DNA from: Isotricha intestinalis
Taxonomy: Eukaryota > Ciliophora > Litostomatea > Vestibuliferida > Isotrichidae
DNA length: 15,711 nucleotides
Direction: 5' to 3'
Assembly: GCA_023807065.1 (NCBI GenBank)
Contig: JAJJLU010004268.1
Location: 1-15,711 of the forward strand
The translations under genes were made by a program, and so were the position numbers. Position 1 is the first letter of the stretch. Each line of letters begins with the position of its first letter. This document shows positions 1-8,694 of the stretch, piece by piece. Below the pieces are notes generated by a model. It saw only the letters and a program-made list of their open reading frames with translations. It was not told the origin of the DNA and did no database searches.

Positions 1-378
1 TTAGAAGAAGAAAATAAATTAGAAGAAGAAAATAAATTAGAAGAAGAAAATAAATTAGAAGAAGAAAATAAATTAGAAGAAGAAAATAAATTAGAAGAAG
101 AAAATAAATTAGAAGAAGATAATAAATTAGAAGAAGAAAATAAATTAGAAGAAGAAAATAAATTAGAAGAAGAAAATAAATTAGAAGAAGATAATAAATT
201 AGAAGAAGATAATAAATTAGAAGAAGATAATAAATTAGAAGAAGAAAATAAATTAGAAGAAGATAATAAATTAGAAGAAGATAATAAATTAGAAGAAGAA
301 AATAAATTAGAAGAAGATAATAAATTAGAAGAAGAAAATAAATTAGAAGAAGAAAATAAATTAGAAGAAGATAATAAA
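1..378 (+). repeat. 18-bp coding tandem repeat, 21 complete units
   Basis: The unit ttagaagaagaaaataaa encodes Leu-Glu-Glu-Glu-Asn-Lys and repeats head to tail 21 times from the window edge, followed by a degenerate unit at 379-396. The only variation is at base 12 of the unit (A or T), which swaps Glu for Asp in the fourth codon. Units 7, 11, 12, 13, 15, 16, 18 and 21 carry Asp and the other 13 carry Glu. The array probably continues to the left. The protein stretch should form a highly charged helix or stalk outside the membrane, N-terminal to the EGF module. Confidence 0.97.
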
Positions 379-2331
379 TTAGAAGAAGAAGAAGTTAATT
401 ATTGTAAAAATTATTTGTGCTATAATGAAGGAAAATGCATTATTAAAAACAATAAACCTAATTGTGAATGCAAACAAAATTATGAAGGTAGTCATTGTGA
501 AAATAGAATAAAAACAGAAGAAGAAAAACAAATGAATACTTTAATAGATTCATTTCTTCAAGAAACATTTGAAGAAAGTACAAATGATATAATTGATTTA
601 GATTTAAATAACCCAGATACTATTATCATTGTTCAAAATTTAACTAATTTTTTTTCTGAACCAACTCTTGTTTCAACTGTTCCAAAATCGACCCAAAGAA
701 AAATTATTCATTCTGTTGATATGATGATAATGAGAATGATTGATGGAGAAGTTCCTGTTCATAATAACATAATGAAACTAATTGATTTATCATTAAGTTT
801 GAATTTAAGTATTTTAAAAAATAAAAAAATTTTAAAATTAAGAAATATTTTTGAGGAAAGTGATGACAAAGAGGAAATTGATAATGTAATTAAATTGTTA
901 GAAAATTTAGAAAAAGTATATAAAAAAATGACTTTAGAAGATATAGAAAATGGAGTTTATAATATTTTTAATTCTGAAATAATGAATCAATCAAGTGGAA
1001 TTTATATTCAAAGATACTCAAATTTAAATTCAAGTATAATTGAATTTAAAAAACAAACAATCAATAATAATTTAACTTATGTAAATTTATCAGAATGTAT
1101 AAATGATAATTTAAACACCTATTTATATATTTCAATAAATATACCAAGTGATATTGCAAGTCTAAATTTAGGGAATGTAAATTCAAATTCTATTTTATTT
1201 TCTGCATATGATTTAACTAATAAATTTGAGATGAACATAACTTCATGTGAAAAAATAAAAATTTATTTTTCACTTCCTGATTTATTTAATATATCTTCTT
1301 ACTCTTATTATAAAGAAAAAGATATTGATATTTATAATTATGAAGATGAAGCATTTACAAAGAAATGTTATATTAATTCTAAATTTGAGAAAGATTATCC
1401 AAATAATTATAGAAGAACAAAAATATATTCTGGAAAAGAATTTAATGGATTAAATAATTGTAATTATGAAGAAATAGATATTAATGATAAAAAGGTAATT
1501 ATGAATTGTAAATATTCAGAAAATGGTTATGGATATATTTATCAAGATAAAAAACTTGAAAAAATCAATAACAATTTTATTCCATTAAAATGCTCTTCTT
1601 TAATTTCATCATTGTTTAAAAAAATAAATTATGCTATTATTGTTTATTTAATAATATTCATATTTATTTTATTATTTTCAATATACTCCTGTAACCAGAA
1701 AAAGAAAAAATTCAAAGAAAATAAGGAGATTTCACAATCATCAGAATCCAATAAAACAATTAATAACGAAAATATAGATATAAAAGATACAAAATTATCA
1801 ATTGATAATAATGGAACTAATTCTTTTTATATGATTTTTAAAGAAATTTTCTTAAATACTCATCCTTTATTCTCCTTTTTTTCCAAAAATCAATTTTTCT
1901 TTTCTTATTTATTCTTTTCATTTATATTGATTAATTATTTTGGATTTAATGCAATATATTATTCTGAGACTCAAATTGAAAGAAGAATTAATAATAAAGA
2001 TTCTTATTCAATAATAAATGAAATAACAAAAATAGTTCTATCACTTTTTAGTTCGATGATTCTTACATTGTTATTAAAAATAATATCAAAATATTGTTCT
2101 AAAATTGTTAGTTGTATTTTAATAATAATAATTGGAATATTCTTTTCCTTTTATTCATCTATATTTTGTATTTTATATAAATATACTCAAAAAATATGGA
2201 TTATTTCGAGTTTTGTCTGCATTTTTTTAGATTTTCTTATATTATCTCCTATTTTAATTTTAATTATAACATTTATATCAATGAAATGGGGGAAACTTTA
2301 TTCAATTATTAAAGATTTATTTCCTTTTTAA
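1..2331 (+). CDS. EGF-like, multi-pass membrane receptor-like protein (5' partial)
   Basis: The frame is open from the first base, so the N-terminus lies outside the window; 776 codons are visible, ending in TAA. A TTG at 415 is not the start because it lies inside the EGF module. Order: residues 1-126 are 21 copies of a six-residue acidic repeat; residues 135-166 are an EGF-like module with six cysteines (C-C-C-C-x-C-C spacing); then an Asn-rich ectodomain with six more cysteines before the membrane. The first membrane helix is at about 543-564, followed by a Lys-rich cytoplasmic linker, an HPLF motif at 621-624, and four more helices at about 632-654, 676-696, 702-727 and 732-761. The plan (Cys-rich juxtamembrane region, one helix, linker, helix bundle) recalls polycystin-1/adhesion-type proteins, but I see no HL/T autocleavage motif and no PLAT domain. 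Ligand and function are unknown. It is probably a surface receptor or adhesion protein. Confidence 0.8.
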   Translation, partial: LEEENKLEEENKLEEENKLEEENKLEEENKLEEENKLEEDNKLEEENKLEEENKLEEENKLEEDNKLEEDNKLEEDNKLEEENKLEEDNKLEEDNKLEEENKLEEDNKLEEENKLEEENKLEEDNKLEEEEVNYCKNYLCYNEGKCIIKNNKPNCECKQNYEGSHCENRIKTEEEKQMNTLIDSFLQETFEESTNDIIDLDLNNPDTIIIVQNLTNFFSEPTLVSTVPKSTQRKIIHSVDMMIMRMIDGEVPVHNNIMKLIDLSLSLNLSILKNKKILKLRNIFEESDDKEEIDNVIKLLENLEKVYKKMTLEDIENGVYNIFNSEIMNQSSGIYIQRYSNLNSSIIEFKKQTINNNLTYVNLSECINDNLNTYLYISINIPSDIASLNLGNVNSNSILFSAYDLTNKFEMNITSCEKIKIYFSLPDLFNISSYSYYKEKDIDIYNYEDEAFTKKCYINSKFEKDYPNNYRRTKIYSGKEFNGLNNCNYEEIDINDKKVIMNCKYSENGYGYIYQDKKLEKINNNFIPLKCSSLISSLFKKINYAIIVYLIIFIFILLFSIYSCNQKKKKFKENKEISQSSESNKTINNENIDIKDTKLSIDNNGTNSFYMIFKEIFLNTHPLFSFFSKNQFFFSYLFFSFILINYFGFNAIYYSETQIERRINNKDSYSIINEITKIVLSLFSSMILTLLLKIISKYCSKIVSCILIIIIGIFFSFYSSIFCILYKYTQKIWIISSFVCIFLDFLILSPILILIITFISMKWGKLYSIIKDLFPF

Positions 2332-2931
2332 AAATAAATATATAATATTTATACCTATATTATAATTGGGTATTTTCACTTTAATCATTTAACAAAAATA
2401 TTTTTATTTATTTTTTTTTGTAATATAAATCTCAAAAAGAATTAAAATTTATAATTTGAAAAATGTAAAAATTTCATTTTGATATGAATATAAGTATCTA
2501 GTACTCAAAAAATATATTTATCTGAATGGCAATTTTTTAGTTATTTATACATTAATAACATTTTTCTTCATCTATTATTAATTTTTATGAACTAAATTAA
2601 TTTCATATTTAATGTAAAGAATGTGATTATGATTAAAATAAGAAAAAATAACTTTTTTTTCTTCTTTTTTGGTGCAACAATAAATTTTATTATTTTTAAA
2701 TAAGCAATATTACAATTAAATTTTTTGTTTTGTTTAAATATTTTTTTCTCATATTTTCCAAATTTAATAATTTCATTATATTATTTCAATTTTTAATTTA
2801 AGAATTTTAATTCATTTTTATCTTTTCCTTTTATAAATTTTAATATATTAACACCAAAATGAAATAATAAAATTTATTATTTAAAAAAAATTATCAAATA
2901 AAAGACTATTTTTCATTTTTTATCTAATATA
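2332..2931. other. Convergent intergenic spacer, no gene seen
   Basis: This lies between the 3' ends of the + strand membrane-protein gene and the - strand U-box gene. All frames are broken by frequent TAA stops. It holds T- and A-runs and several AATAAA-like strings (one directly after the upstream stop, at 2333-2338), which could serve as polyadenylation signals but are expected by chance at this base composition. No tRNA or other RNA fold was recognised. Confidence 0.6.
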
Positions 2932-3621
2932 TCAATTTATATTATGAATAAATTTATATTCTTTAATAGCATTTTCATAATCAATATCGTCAAAAATCAT
3001 TTCTTGTGTTAATTTTTGATTTGTCATTGGGTCTGTATCATGATTTCTTAACCAATCTAAGATAGCACTTTTTTCATAGTAATGACCATAAGTTGTTATA
3101 ACTGGATGCTCCATATAATTTCCTGTAATTGGGCAAATCCCCCAATCATCCTCTTCTTCATTTTCTTGATTATTATAATTATTATCTATAATATTATTAT
3201 GAGAATTATTATTTAAATTATTATTATTTCTGTTTCTTTCAGGATTGTTTTCATTTTCATTAATATTTTGATTATTTTGATAATGAGAATTGAAATAAGA
3301 AATTCTCCTTGATCTTATATTATCAATGGGATTTCGTTCTGATTCTCTTATAGGTTCATTATAATTATAGTCTTGTATATTATTGGGAATATTTATATTA
3401 TTATAATTCATATAATTATTAGAGTTAAATAAGTTATAATTATATCCTCTATTATTTATATTATTCCTATCATTATTAGGAATGAACATTTTTTGCATTC
3501 CATTTTTCAAATATATACCATTGGGGGATTTTATAATTTGTTGATTAGGACCATTTTGCATTATCATATGGGAAGAATTGGGATTTGAATAAATCATTTG
3601 TGAACCATTTTGAATTAACAT
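2932..3621 (-). CDS. U-box domain protein, probable E3 ubiquitin ligase
   Basis: A 229-residue protein ending in TGA. The open frame runs back to a TTG at 3678, but the first in-frame ATG is at 3621 and an in-frame stop lies further upstream, so I start at 3621. Residues 1 to about 155 are Asn/Gln-rich low complexity with a short acidic run. Residues about 159-229 form a U-box: ICPITG near 162-167, the loop around HPVITTYGHYYE, AILDWL, then the DPMTNQKL turn. U-boxes adopt the RING fold without zinc and recruit E2 enzymes, so a role in ubiquitination is likely. No ARM, WD40, TPR or kinase module is present, so the substrate-binding part, if any, is the disordered N-terminus. It is 180 bp downstream of the 3802..6828 gene on the same strand. 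Confidence 0.85.
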   Translation of the reverse strand: MLIQNGSQMIYSNPNSSHMIMQNGPNQQIIKSPNGIYLKNGMQKMFIPNNDRNNINNRGYNYNLFNSNNYMNYNNINIPNNIQDYNYNEPIRESERNPIDNIRSRRISYFNSHYQNNQNINENENNPERNRNNNNLNNNSHNNIIDNNYNNQENEEEDDWGICPITGNYMEHPVITTYGHYYEKSAILDWLRNHDTDPMTNQKLTQEMIFDDIDYENAIKEYKFIHNIN

Positions 3622-3801
3622 GTTTGTAATTATCTTTTTATTAAATACTTTATTAACTATTTTAAAACTTTGATACAAAAAAATAAGATGAGAATTTATA
3701 CCTTATTAATTTATTCTATATAATTTATTTATATCTATAATAATTAATAAATTAAAACAAAGAACACAAACAATCTAACTAAAACAAATAAAAAACAATA
3801 A

Positions 3802-6800
3802 TTATTCCAAATTAAAATTTTGTTGAATATAATTTTTAATCTCTTTAAAAGAAAATCTTTTCTTTTCTTCAATTTCAAGCATTCCTAAAACTAAATTTTG
3901 CATTTTATTTGAATAATTTCTTCTAATGGCTCTTTTCACAATTTGATTAATAATTATCATACTATTTACTTCTCTAATATCATTTAAAACTTGTATGGAA
4001 AGAGTCATAGAATATAAAAGACAAAGTCCAAAAGAAAAAACATCACTTTTATAAGCATTATGTAAAACATCTTTTTTTCTATTTTTTAAACAATTATATA
4101 ATATAGGACTCATATATAATTCACTTCCTCTTAAAGTGCATTCTTGTGATTTTGCTTTTAAATTTTTTGCTTCTCCAAAATCAGCAACTTTAAAAATGTC
4201 ATTTGGATAAATCAATATGTTTTGAGGTTTTATATCTCTATGAGCAATTCCTTCATTTTCTAAAAATAATAATGCATTTAATATTTGATTTAATATCTTT
4301 ATAATTTCTATTTCTAAATAATAATTTTTTTTTTGTGCTCTTTTTTTTATTTCTTTATTCCAATCACTTAAAGCTAATTCCATTAAAACATAAATTGAAT
4401 ATGTTGTAGAATCTAAGCATTTATATTCTATATTGTATATTTTCATTATATTTTTATGTTTTTTTGAATATACTAATTCAAATACTTTTTGAAATTGTTT
4501 TACTTCTTTTAAGCTATTACATATTATTTTTTTTAATGCAAATTGTTCATGAGTTAATTCTTTTTCGATTAAATAGATTTTACCAAATGAACCTTCACCA
4601 ATTGGATTTTTAAATATAAACTTTTCAATATTAAATATAGGAATTCTACCTTCTTTTATTATTAATTTGATTTGTTGAGGAGATGTGAAAATTTCATTAT
4701 TTTGGCTTATTAAAGTTGAATTAGTGAATGAAAAATCATTAAAAGTTGATTCCCTAATTGATTGTATTTCATACAGATTTTGTTTTTGATTTTTATTTTT
4801 ATTTGGTTCTAAAGTTTTTAATAAAATTTTTTTATCTTCGAAATTATCTTTTTTTTCTTCTTTTTCTTCTTCTTCTTTATCATTGTCTTTTTCTTTTTTT
4901 TTAAAATAACTTAAATTTTGTCCTTTATTAATTAAATTTAAAGGTTTAATAATTCTATTAAGATTATAAATTTCTCCTCTTTCATCTCTAGATTTTGATT
5001 TTAAAAATTCATCTCTTCTATTTATTGTTATTTTTTTCATTTCATTTATCGGAGAATCCATTTTTTGTTCATTATTTTTTGAAATAGAATTATTATTTGT
5101 ATCATTTAATTCGATATTTTTCATTTCTTTATTACTTATTCCCACACTAGAATGATAATTAGGAATATTTATTTTTCTATAATTTAATTTTTCTTTTGAA
5201 AAATTAGATTGAGAATTACTTTTTTTGTGATTGTGTACTTTACTGTTTGAACTTGTAAGTCTTGGTTTCCCATCTCTTTCTTCTAAAATTTCAATTAAAG
5301 TTTGATATTGCTTTTTTCCTTTACTATTGCTGTGGTTATTTTTAATTTTATTTTTATTTTTTGGAATATTATTAAAACTTTTATTTTGGTTAATTGAAGG
5401 AACTAAATTTATAATTTTATCATTGCTACAATTTTTCAAATTACTTAAATTATTATTATTTACTCCAGAAGCATTTCTAACTAAAGAATAATTTTGATCA
5501 TTCGAATAATTTCTATTATAAGAAAAAAAATTTACTCCTCCAGAACTACTTCTAATTCCTTTATTAGAATTAATATTTTCAATATTATTACTTAAAAATT
5601 CTGCATTAAATGATATTCTTTTTTCTCCAGTCATTCTTCTTAAAGATGAATATTTTCCTTCTATTAAATATTCTTTTTTATTAAATATTTTTTCCCAAGT
5701 GTTATTTAAACTTTTAAATCTCTTTTTACATAAAGGACATGTCCAAAAAAATTTATCAAAAAAATTCATTGCTTTACATTTAGAACAAACGATTATATCT
5801 TTTTTATTTAATATTCCTTTATATAATTCACCATTACATCCTTCTTTATGATAAAATATTAAATCTTTTGGATTTATTTTACAGCAAGGTAATTCATTTG
5901 GATATATTTTTTTTTTAAAAAGTAAAGCAAGTTTAATTGATCTTTTAATAACTTGCATTTCCATAGGATTAAATATTTTAGCATCACTTTTAAATTCTTT
6001 TTTACAATTTGCACAATTCCAAATTATACTATGTGGTTTTGCTTTAAAACCACAGTTTTGATTTATACATATTAAATAATTTGCTTTTAAATCTAAATAT
6101 AATGTATTTTTACATTTTAAACATTTCATTGTATCATTTATTAAATTTGAACAATGATATTTCGCCCATGTTGCTGGTAAAATATTGGAATTTTCTTCTT
6201 TTGGTAATATACATGAAAAATAATCATTTTTACAATAATTACAATATAATAATATTTTATGAGAAAAATAACATTTTTTACAATTAATACATATTAAATG
6301 AGTTATAATATCTATATTTTTTTCATTTGGTATTTCTATTAATTTTGAATTCGAATATTCACAAGAATGAAATGCATATTCATCTGTATAAATACAATGC
6401 TTTCTATAATGTTTTAAAAAAGCAAATTTTTTTGGGTTTTTTTGATAATCACTCCATGCATTTGATAATATTTTTAAATTTTTTTGATATTTTTCATTTA
6501 TATCTTTTTCAACTCCTTTTAAAATGCTTTGAAAATCTTCGTCTGATATTTCTTTATTTGAATAAATTTCTTGTAAAATAATTTCTGATGTTGAACGTAT
6601 TTCTTTTAAGAAATCTTCTTTATTTTTTATTAAAATAAACGGTAATTCATCATCAAATTCAGTATTATAAATTTCAATTATTTTATTGTGAGAAGGATTG
6701 TTTAATTTATGATTTTTAATATCATTTCTTGGTTTTGGAGGAAAATTTATTATATTTGTAAAAGGTGAACTTAATCTTTTTTGTTTTATAATGTTTGAAG

Positions 6801-6828
6801 GATTATTATTAGAAATAGGAATATTCAT
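3802..6828 (-). CDS. Zinc-ribbon-like Cys-rich protein with C-terminal protein kinase domain
   Basis: A 1008-residue single-exon gene; ATG at 6828, stop TAA. Residues about 140-372 contain many Cys pairs (CINCKKC near 180, CNYC, CLKC, CINQNC, CANC, CSKC, CPLC near 364-367), suggesting several tandem zinc ribbons or degenerate RING/IBR-like units. Residues about 375-700 are Asn/Ser/Lys-rich linker with an acidic-basic run near 650. A protein kinase domain fills about 738-1005: glycine loop GEGSFG (744-749), Lys766 in FALK, HRDIKPQN (863-870) and DFG (883-885), so it looks catalytically competent. The APE motif is altered to Ser907-Pro908-Ile909 (in YMSPIL). Substrate is unknown, and the family is not one I can name. 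The zinc part may bind nucleic acid or protein and target the kinase. It could be classed as TKL/Other. Confidence 0.85.
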   Translation of the reverse strand: MNIPISNNNPSNIIKQKRLSSPFTNIINFPPKPRNDIKNHKLNNPSHNKIIEIYNTEFDDELPFILIKNKEDFLKEIRSTSEIILQEIYSNKEISDEDFQSILKGVEKDINEKYQKNLKILSNAWSDYQKNPKKFAFLKHYRKHCIYTDEYAFHSCEYSNSKLIEIPNEKNIDIITHLICINCKKCYFSHKILLYCNYCKNDYFSCILPKEENSNILPATWAKYHCSNLINDTMKCLKCKNTLYLDLKANYLICINQNCGFKAKPHSIIWNCANCKKEFKSDAKIFNPMEMQVIKRSIKLALLFKKKIYPNELPCCKINPKDLIFYHKEGCNGELYKGILNKKDIIVCSKCKAMNFFDKFFWTCPLCKKRFKSLNNTWEKIFNKKEYLIEGKYSSLRRMTGEKRISFNAEFLSNNIENINSNKGIRSSSGGVNFFSYNRNYSNDQNYSLVRNASGVNNNNLSNLKNCSNDKIINLVPSINQNKSFNNIPKNKNKIKNNHSNSKGKKQYQTLIEILEERDGKPRLTSSNSKVHNHKKSNSQSNFSKEKLNYRKINIPNYHSSVGISNKEMKNIELNDTNNNSISKNNEQKMDSPINEMKKITINRRDEFLKSKSRDERGEIYNLNRIIKPLNLINKGQNLSYFKKKEKDNDKEEEEKEEKKDNFEDKKILLKTLEPNKNKNQKQNLYEIQSIRESTFNDFSFTNSTLISQNNEIFTSPQQIKLIIKEGRIPIFNIEKFIFKNPIGEGSFGKIYLIEKELTHEQFALKKIICNSLKEVKQFQKVFELVYSKKHKNIMKIYNIEYKCLDSTTYSIYVLMELALSDWNKEIKKRAQKKNYYLEIEIIKILNQILNALLFLENEGIAHRDIKPQNILIYPNDIFKVADFGEAKNLKAKSQECTLRGSELYMSPILYNCLKNRKKDVLHNAYKSDVFSFGLCLLYSMTLSIQVLNDIREVNSMIIINQIVKRAIRRNYSNKMQNLVLGMLEIEEKKRFSFKEIKNYIQQNFNLE

Positions 6829-7330
6829 TTTTGAAATTTTTAAAATTAAAAAAATTAATTTTAATAAATTGGGTGTTTAAAAAAAATTATTCTTTTTAAA
6901 AAAATTTAAATTAATAATAATTATATTCTGACCTTTAATGATATTTATTTCTTTTATGAATAAAAAAAATCATTTAAATTTATTTAAGAAAATTTAAGAT
7001 AAATTTTAACATCTAATAAAAGATTCATCAAATTAAACCTCTTAAAAATACAATTTAAAAAATATTAAAAGAAAGCTTATTATTTAGTTTAATATTCTCA
7101 TTTTCATCTATATTCAAAAACATATTAAATAAATTTTATTTTAAAAATAATTTGATTATTATAAACCAAAAATAAACATATAAATCAATAAACAACAAAA
7201 AATATCTTTGTAAAGATTTTGCGAATTTGAAAAAAGTTTTTTAAAAACAATTAATTTTTAAATAGAGTTATATTGGAAAATTTTTATATATTATTTTAGT
7301 TTTTTATGTACTAATAAAAAATTATTTTAA
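6829..7330. other. Intergenic region, no gene seen
   Basis: This spans the 5' flank of the zinc-ribbon kinase gene (transcribed leftwards) and the 3' flank of the basic-protein gene at 7425..8444. It is dominated by A/T runs with stops in every frame. No recognisable promoter motif, RNA gene or repeat stands out. The start of transcription for 3802..6828 presumably lies within the first couple of hundred bases. Confidence 0.5.
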
Positions 7331-7473
7331 CTATTTAAAGATTTGTTTTCTAGAATCTGTTGTTGATTTTCTTTCAAATTTATTTAAAAAATCTTGTTTT
7401 AAATTTTTTGAATTGTTTTCCTTTTTAAAAATTTTCAAAATTTGTGTTTTTGAATTTTTTATCCTTTTTTTTT
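7331..7473 (-). other. Likely out-of-frame 3' continuation of the 7425..8444 gene
   Basis: Immediately after the nine-A run at 7465-7473, the coding-strand frame shifted by one base is open for about 44 codons to a TAA at 7331. It reads as Lys/Asn-rich sequence with a more complex end (FLNKFERKSTTDSRKQIFK). If one A were absent, the protein would continue through this segment to about 370 residues instead of ending at 339. This could be a sequencing error, a true frameshift mutation in the tail, or chance. Confidence 0.4.
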
Positions 7474-8444
7474 GAATTCCTTGCATTTGATGGATTATAA
7501 AACTTTTTAATTTCATGAGCTTGTATTCTTAAACTATTAATATAATCTTCTTTGTATTTATTTTTAAATGTTGAAGTTGATAGTAATTCTTCTAAATTTA
7601 AAGTATTCTTACTTTTTCCATATTTTAAGTATTTCTCTTTATTTTCTTCCTTATTTCCATATACAAACATATCATAAATAACATTAAATTTTAAATCTAA
7701 TAATTCATTGATTAATAAAGCTTTATTTGATTTTTCTCTTAATTTCCGAATTTTACTAATTTCTTTTATATTTTGGTCTTTATCTTTTAATTTATATTTT
7801 TCATTTAATGGATTCGAAAATATTTCTCCTAGATTTTTCTCAAAAAAATATATGTTAAAATTAATAGTAATATCAGATGTTATTTCTTTACAAATTCCTC
7901 TTATTTTTCTTCTTTTTATTTTTCCAAATTCTAGTACCATGCAATCATTAATTAAGTTTAGGGCAAATTTAATTGAATAAATTCTAATTTTTCTCACCAT
8001 ATTATCTTGGGAATTAAATGAATGAACATTTATTTTTGTATGTTCTTCAATAGTTTTTTCTTTTTTTTTTCTTCCAACATTCTTTTTCTCAACTTTGAAA
8101 ACGATAATATTATTTGATATTTTATTTTTTTTATTAACATTATTTTCATCATCAAAAACAAAATATTTTGTTTGATCAAAACTTTTTTCTAATATGTTAT
8201 CATTTATATCTTTTTCTTCAATTGAAATTTTTTTAAAATTTGTGTTAGTTCTTGTTTTCTCATTGTCAATGTTATCATATTCTTTTTTCTTTAAATCATC
8301 ATCTTGAAATTTAACATTTTCTTTATTTTCATTGGATTTTAATGAACATTTGTGAACTTCTATATCATTAATTATTTCTGTTTCTTCATAAAAACAATAA
8401 GAGCTTGTATCCTCAAATTCTTCGTATTCACCAAAATTTAACAT
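7425..8444 (-). CDS. Basic GRKKK-motif protein of a possible ciliate-specific family
   Basis: A 339-residue protein, ATG at 8444, TAA at 7425. Residues 1-115 are acidic and low complexity. At 124-130 there is GRKKKEK, followed by a His/Ser/Asn segment with DNMVRKIR (147-154) and a predicted helical region to about 320 (LNLINDC at 162-168, FEKNLGEIFS at 201-210, ending ...HEIKKFYNPSNARN). From memory, this order (GRKKK, then a D-N-x-x-R-K block, then L-x-x-I-F-S and a Lys-rich tail) recurs in many ciliate predicted proteins of unknown function; I cannot verify that here. The GRKKK patch resembles an AT-hook or nuclear-localisation signal, so a nuclear role is plausible. The C-terminus is suspect: a run of nine A on the coding strand (7465-7473) precedes the stop, and another frame stays open to 7331. 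Confidence 0.75.
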   Translation of the reverse strand: MLNFGEYEEFEDTSSYCFYEETEIINDIEVHKCSLKSNENKENVKFQDDDLKKKEYDNIDNEKTRTNTNFKKISIEEKDINDNILEKSFDQTKYFVFDDENNVNKKNKISNNIIVFKVEKKNVGRKKKEKTIEEHTKINVHSFNSQDNMVRKIRIYSIKFALNLINDCMVLEFGKIKRRKIRGICKEITSDITINFNIYFFEKNLGEIFSNPLNEKYKLKDKDQNIKEISKIRKLREKSNKALLINELLDLKFNVIYDMFVYGNKEENKEKYLKYGKSKNTLNLEELLSTSTFKNKYKEDYINSLRIQAHEIKKFYNPSNARNSKKKDKKFKNTNFENF

Positions 8445-8694
8445 TTTTTTTATCTTTGATAAATTATTTTATATATATATTAAAAATTGTAGAATTGTTG
8501 GGAGTCGAATAAGAAAATATTTTATTTAACATAATTAATCATTATTTTAATTAATATGATATTTTTTGATTTAAAAAAATTATATAAGAAAAAAAATTTT
8601 AAACTAAAAAGAATATATAATCATATATTAAAAGAAATTAAAATTAATTCATTTTCTTTATTTAAATTATAAAAAATTAATTTTAACCCCTTTT

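Noticed and set aside
1..378. CRISPR-like or telomeric array at the left edge
   Set aside because: The repeat has no spacers, keeps a reading frame continuous with the EGF protein and is not a telomere motif.
415..417. TTG as start codon of the membrane-protein gene
   Set aside because: It lies inside the EGF-like module, after the first of its six cysteines, and the frame is open upstream to base 1. The gene is simply cut by the window edge.
3622..3678. N-terminal extension of the U-box protein from a TTG at 3678
   Set aside because: Eukaryotic initiation at TTG is unlikely, and an in-frame ATG with a plausible protein follows at 3621.
6081..6581. Two + strand open frames within the zinc-ribbon kinase gene
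   Set aside because: They lie opposite the Cys-rich coding region, are hydrophobic low-complexity shadows, and show no domain.
7708..7980. 90-codon + strand frame opposite the 7425..8444 gene
   Set aside because: It is antisense to a longer frame with recognisable motifs; no start context or domain supports it.
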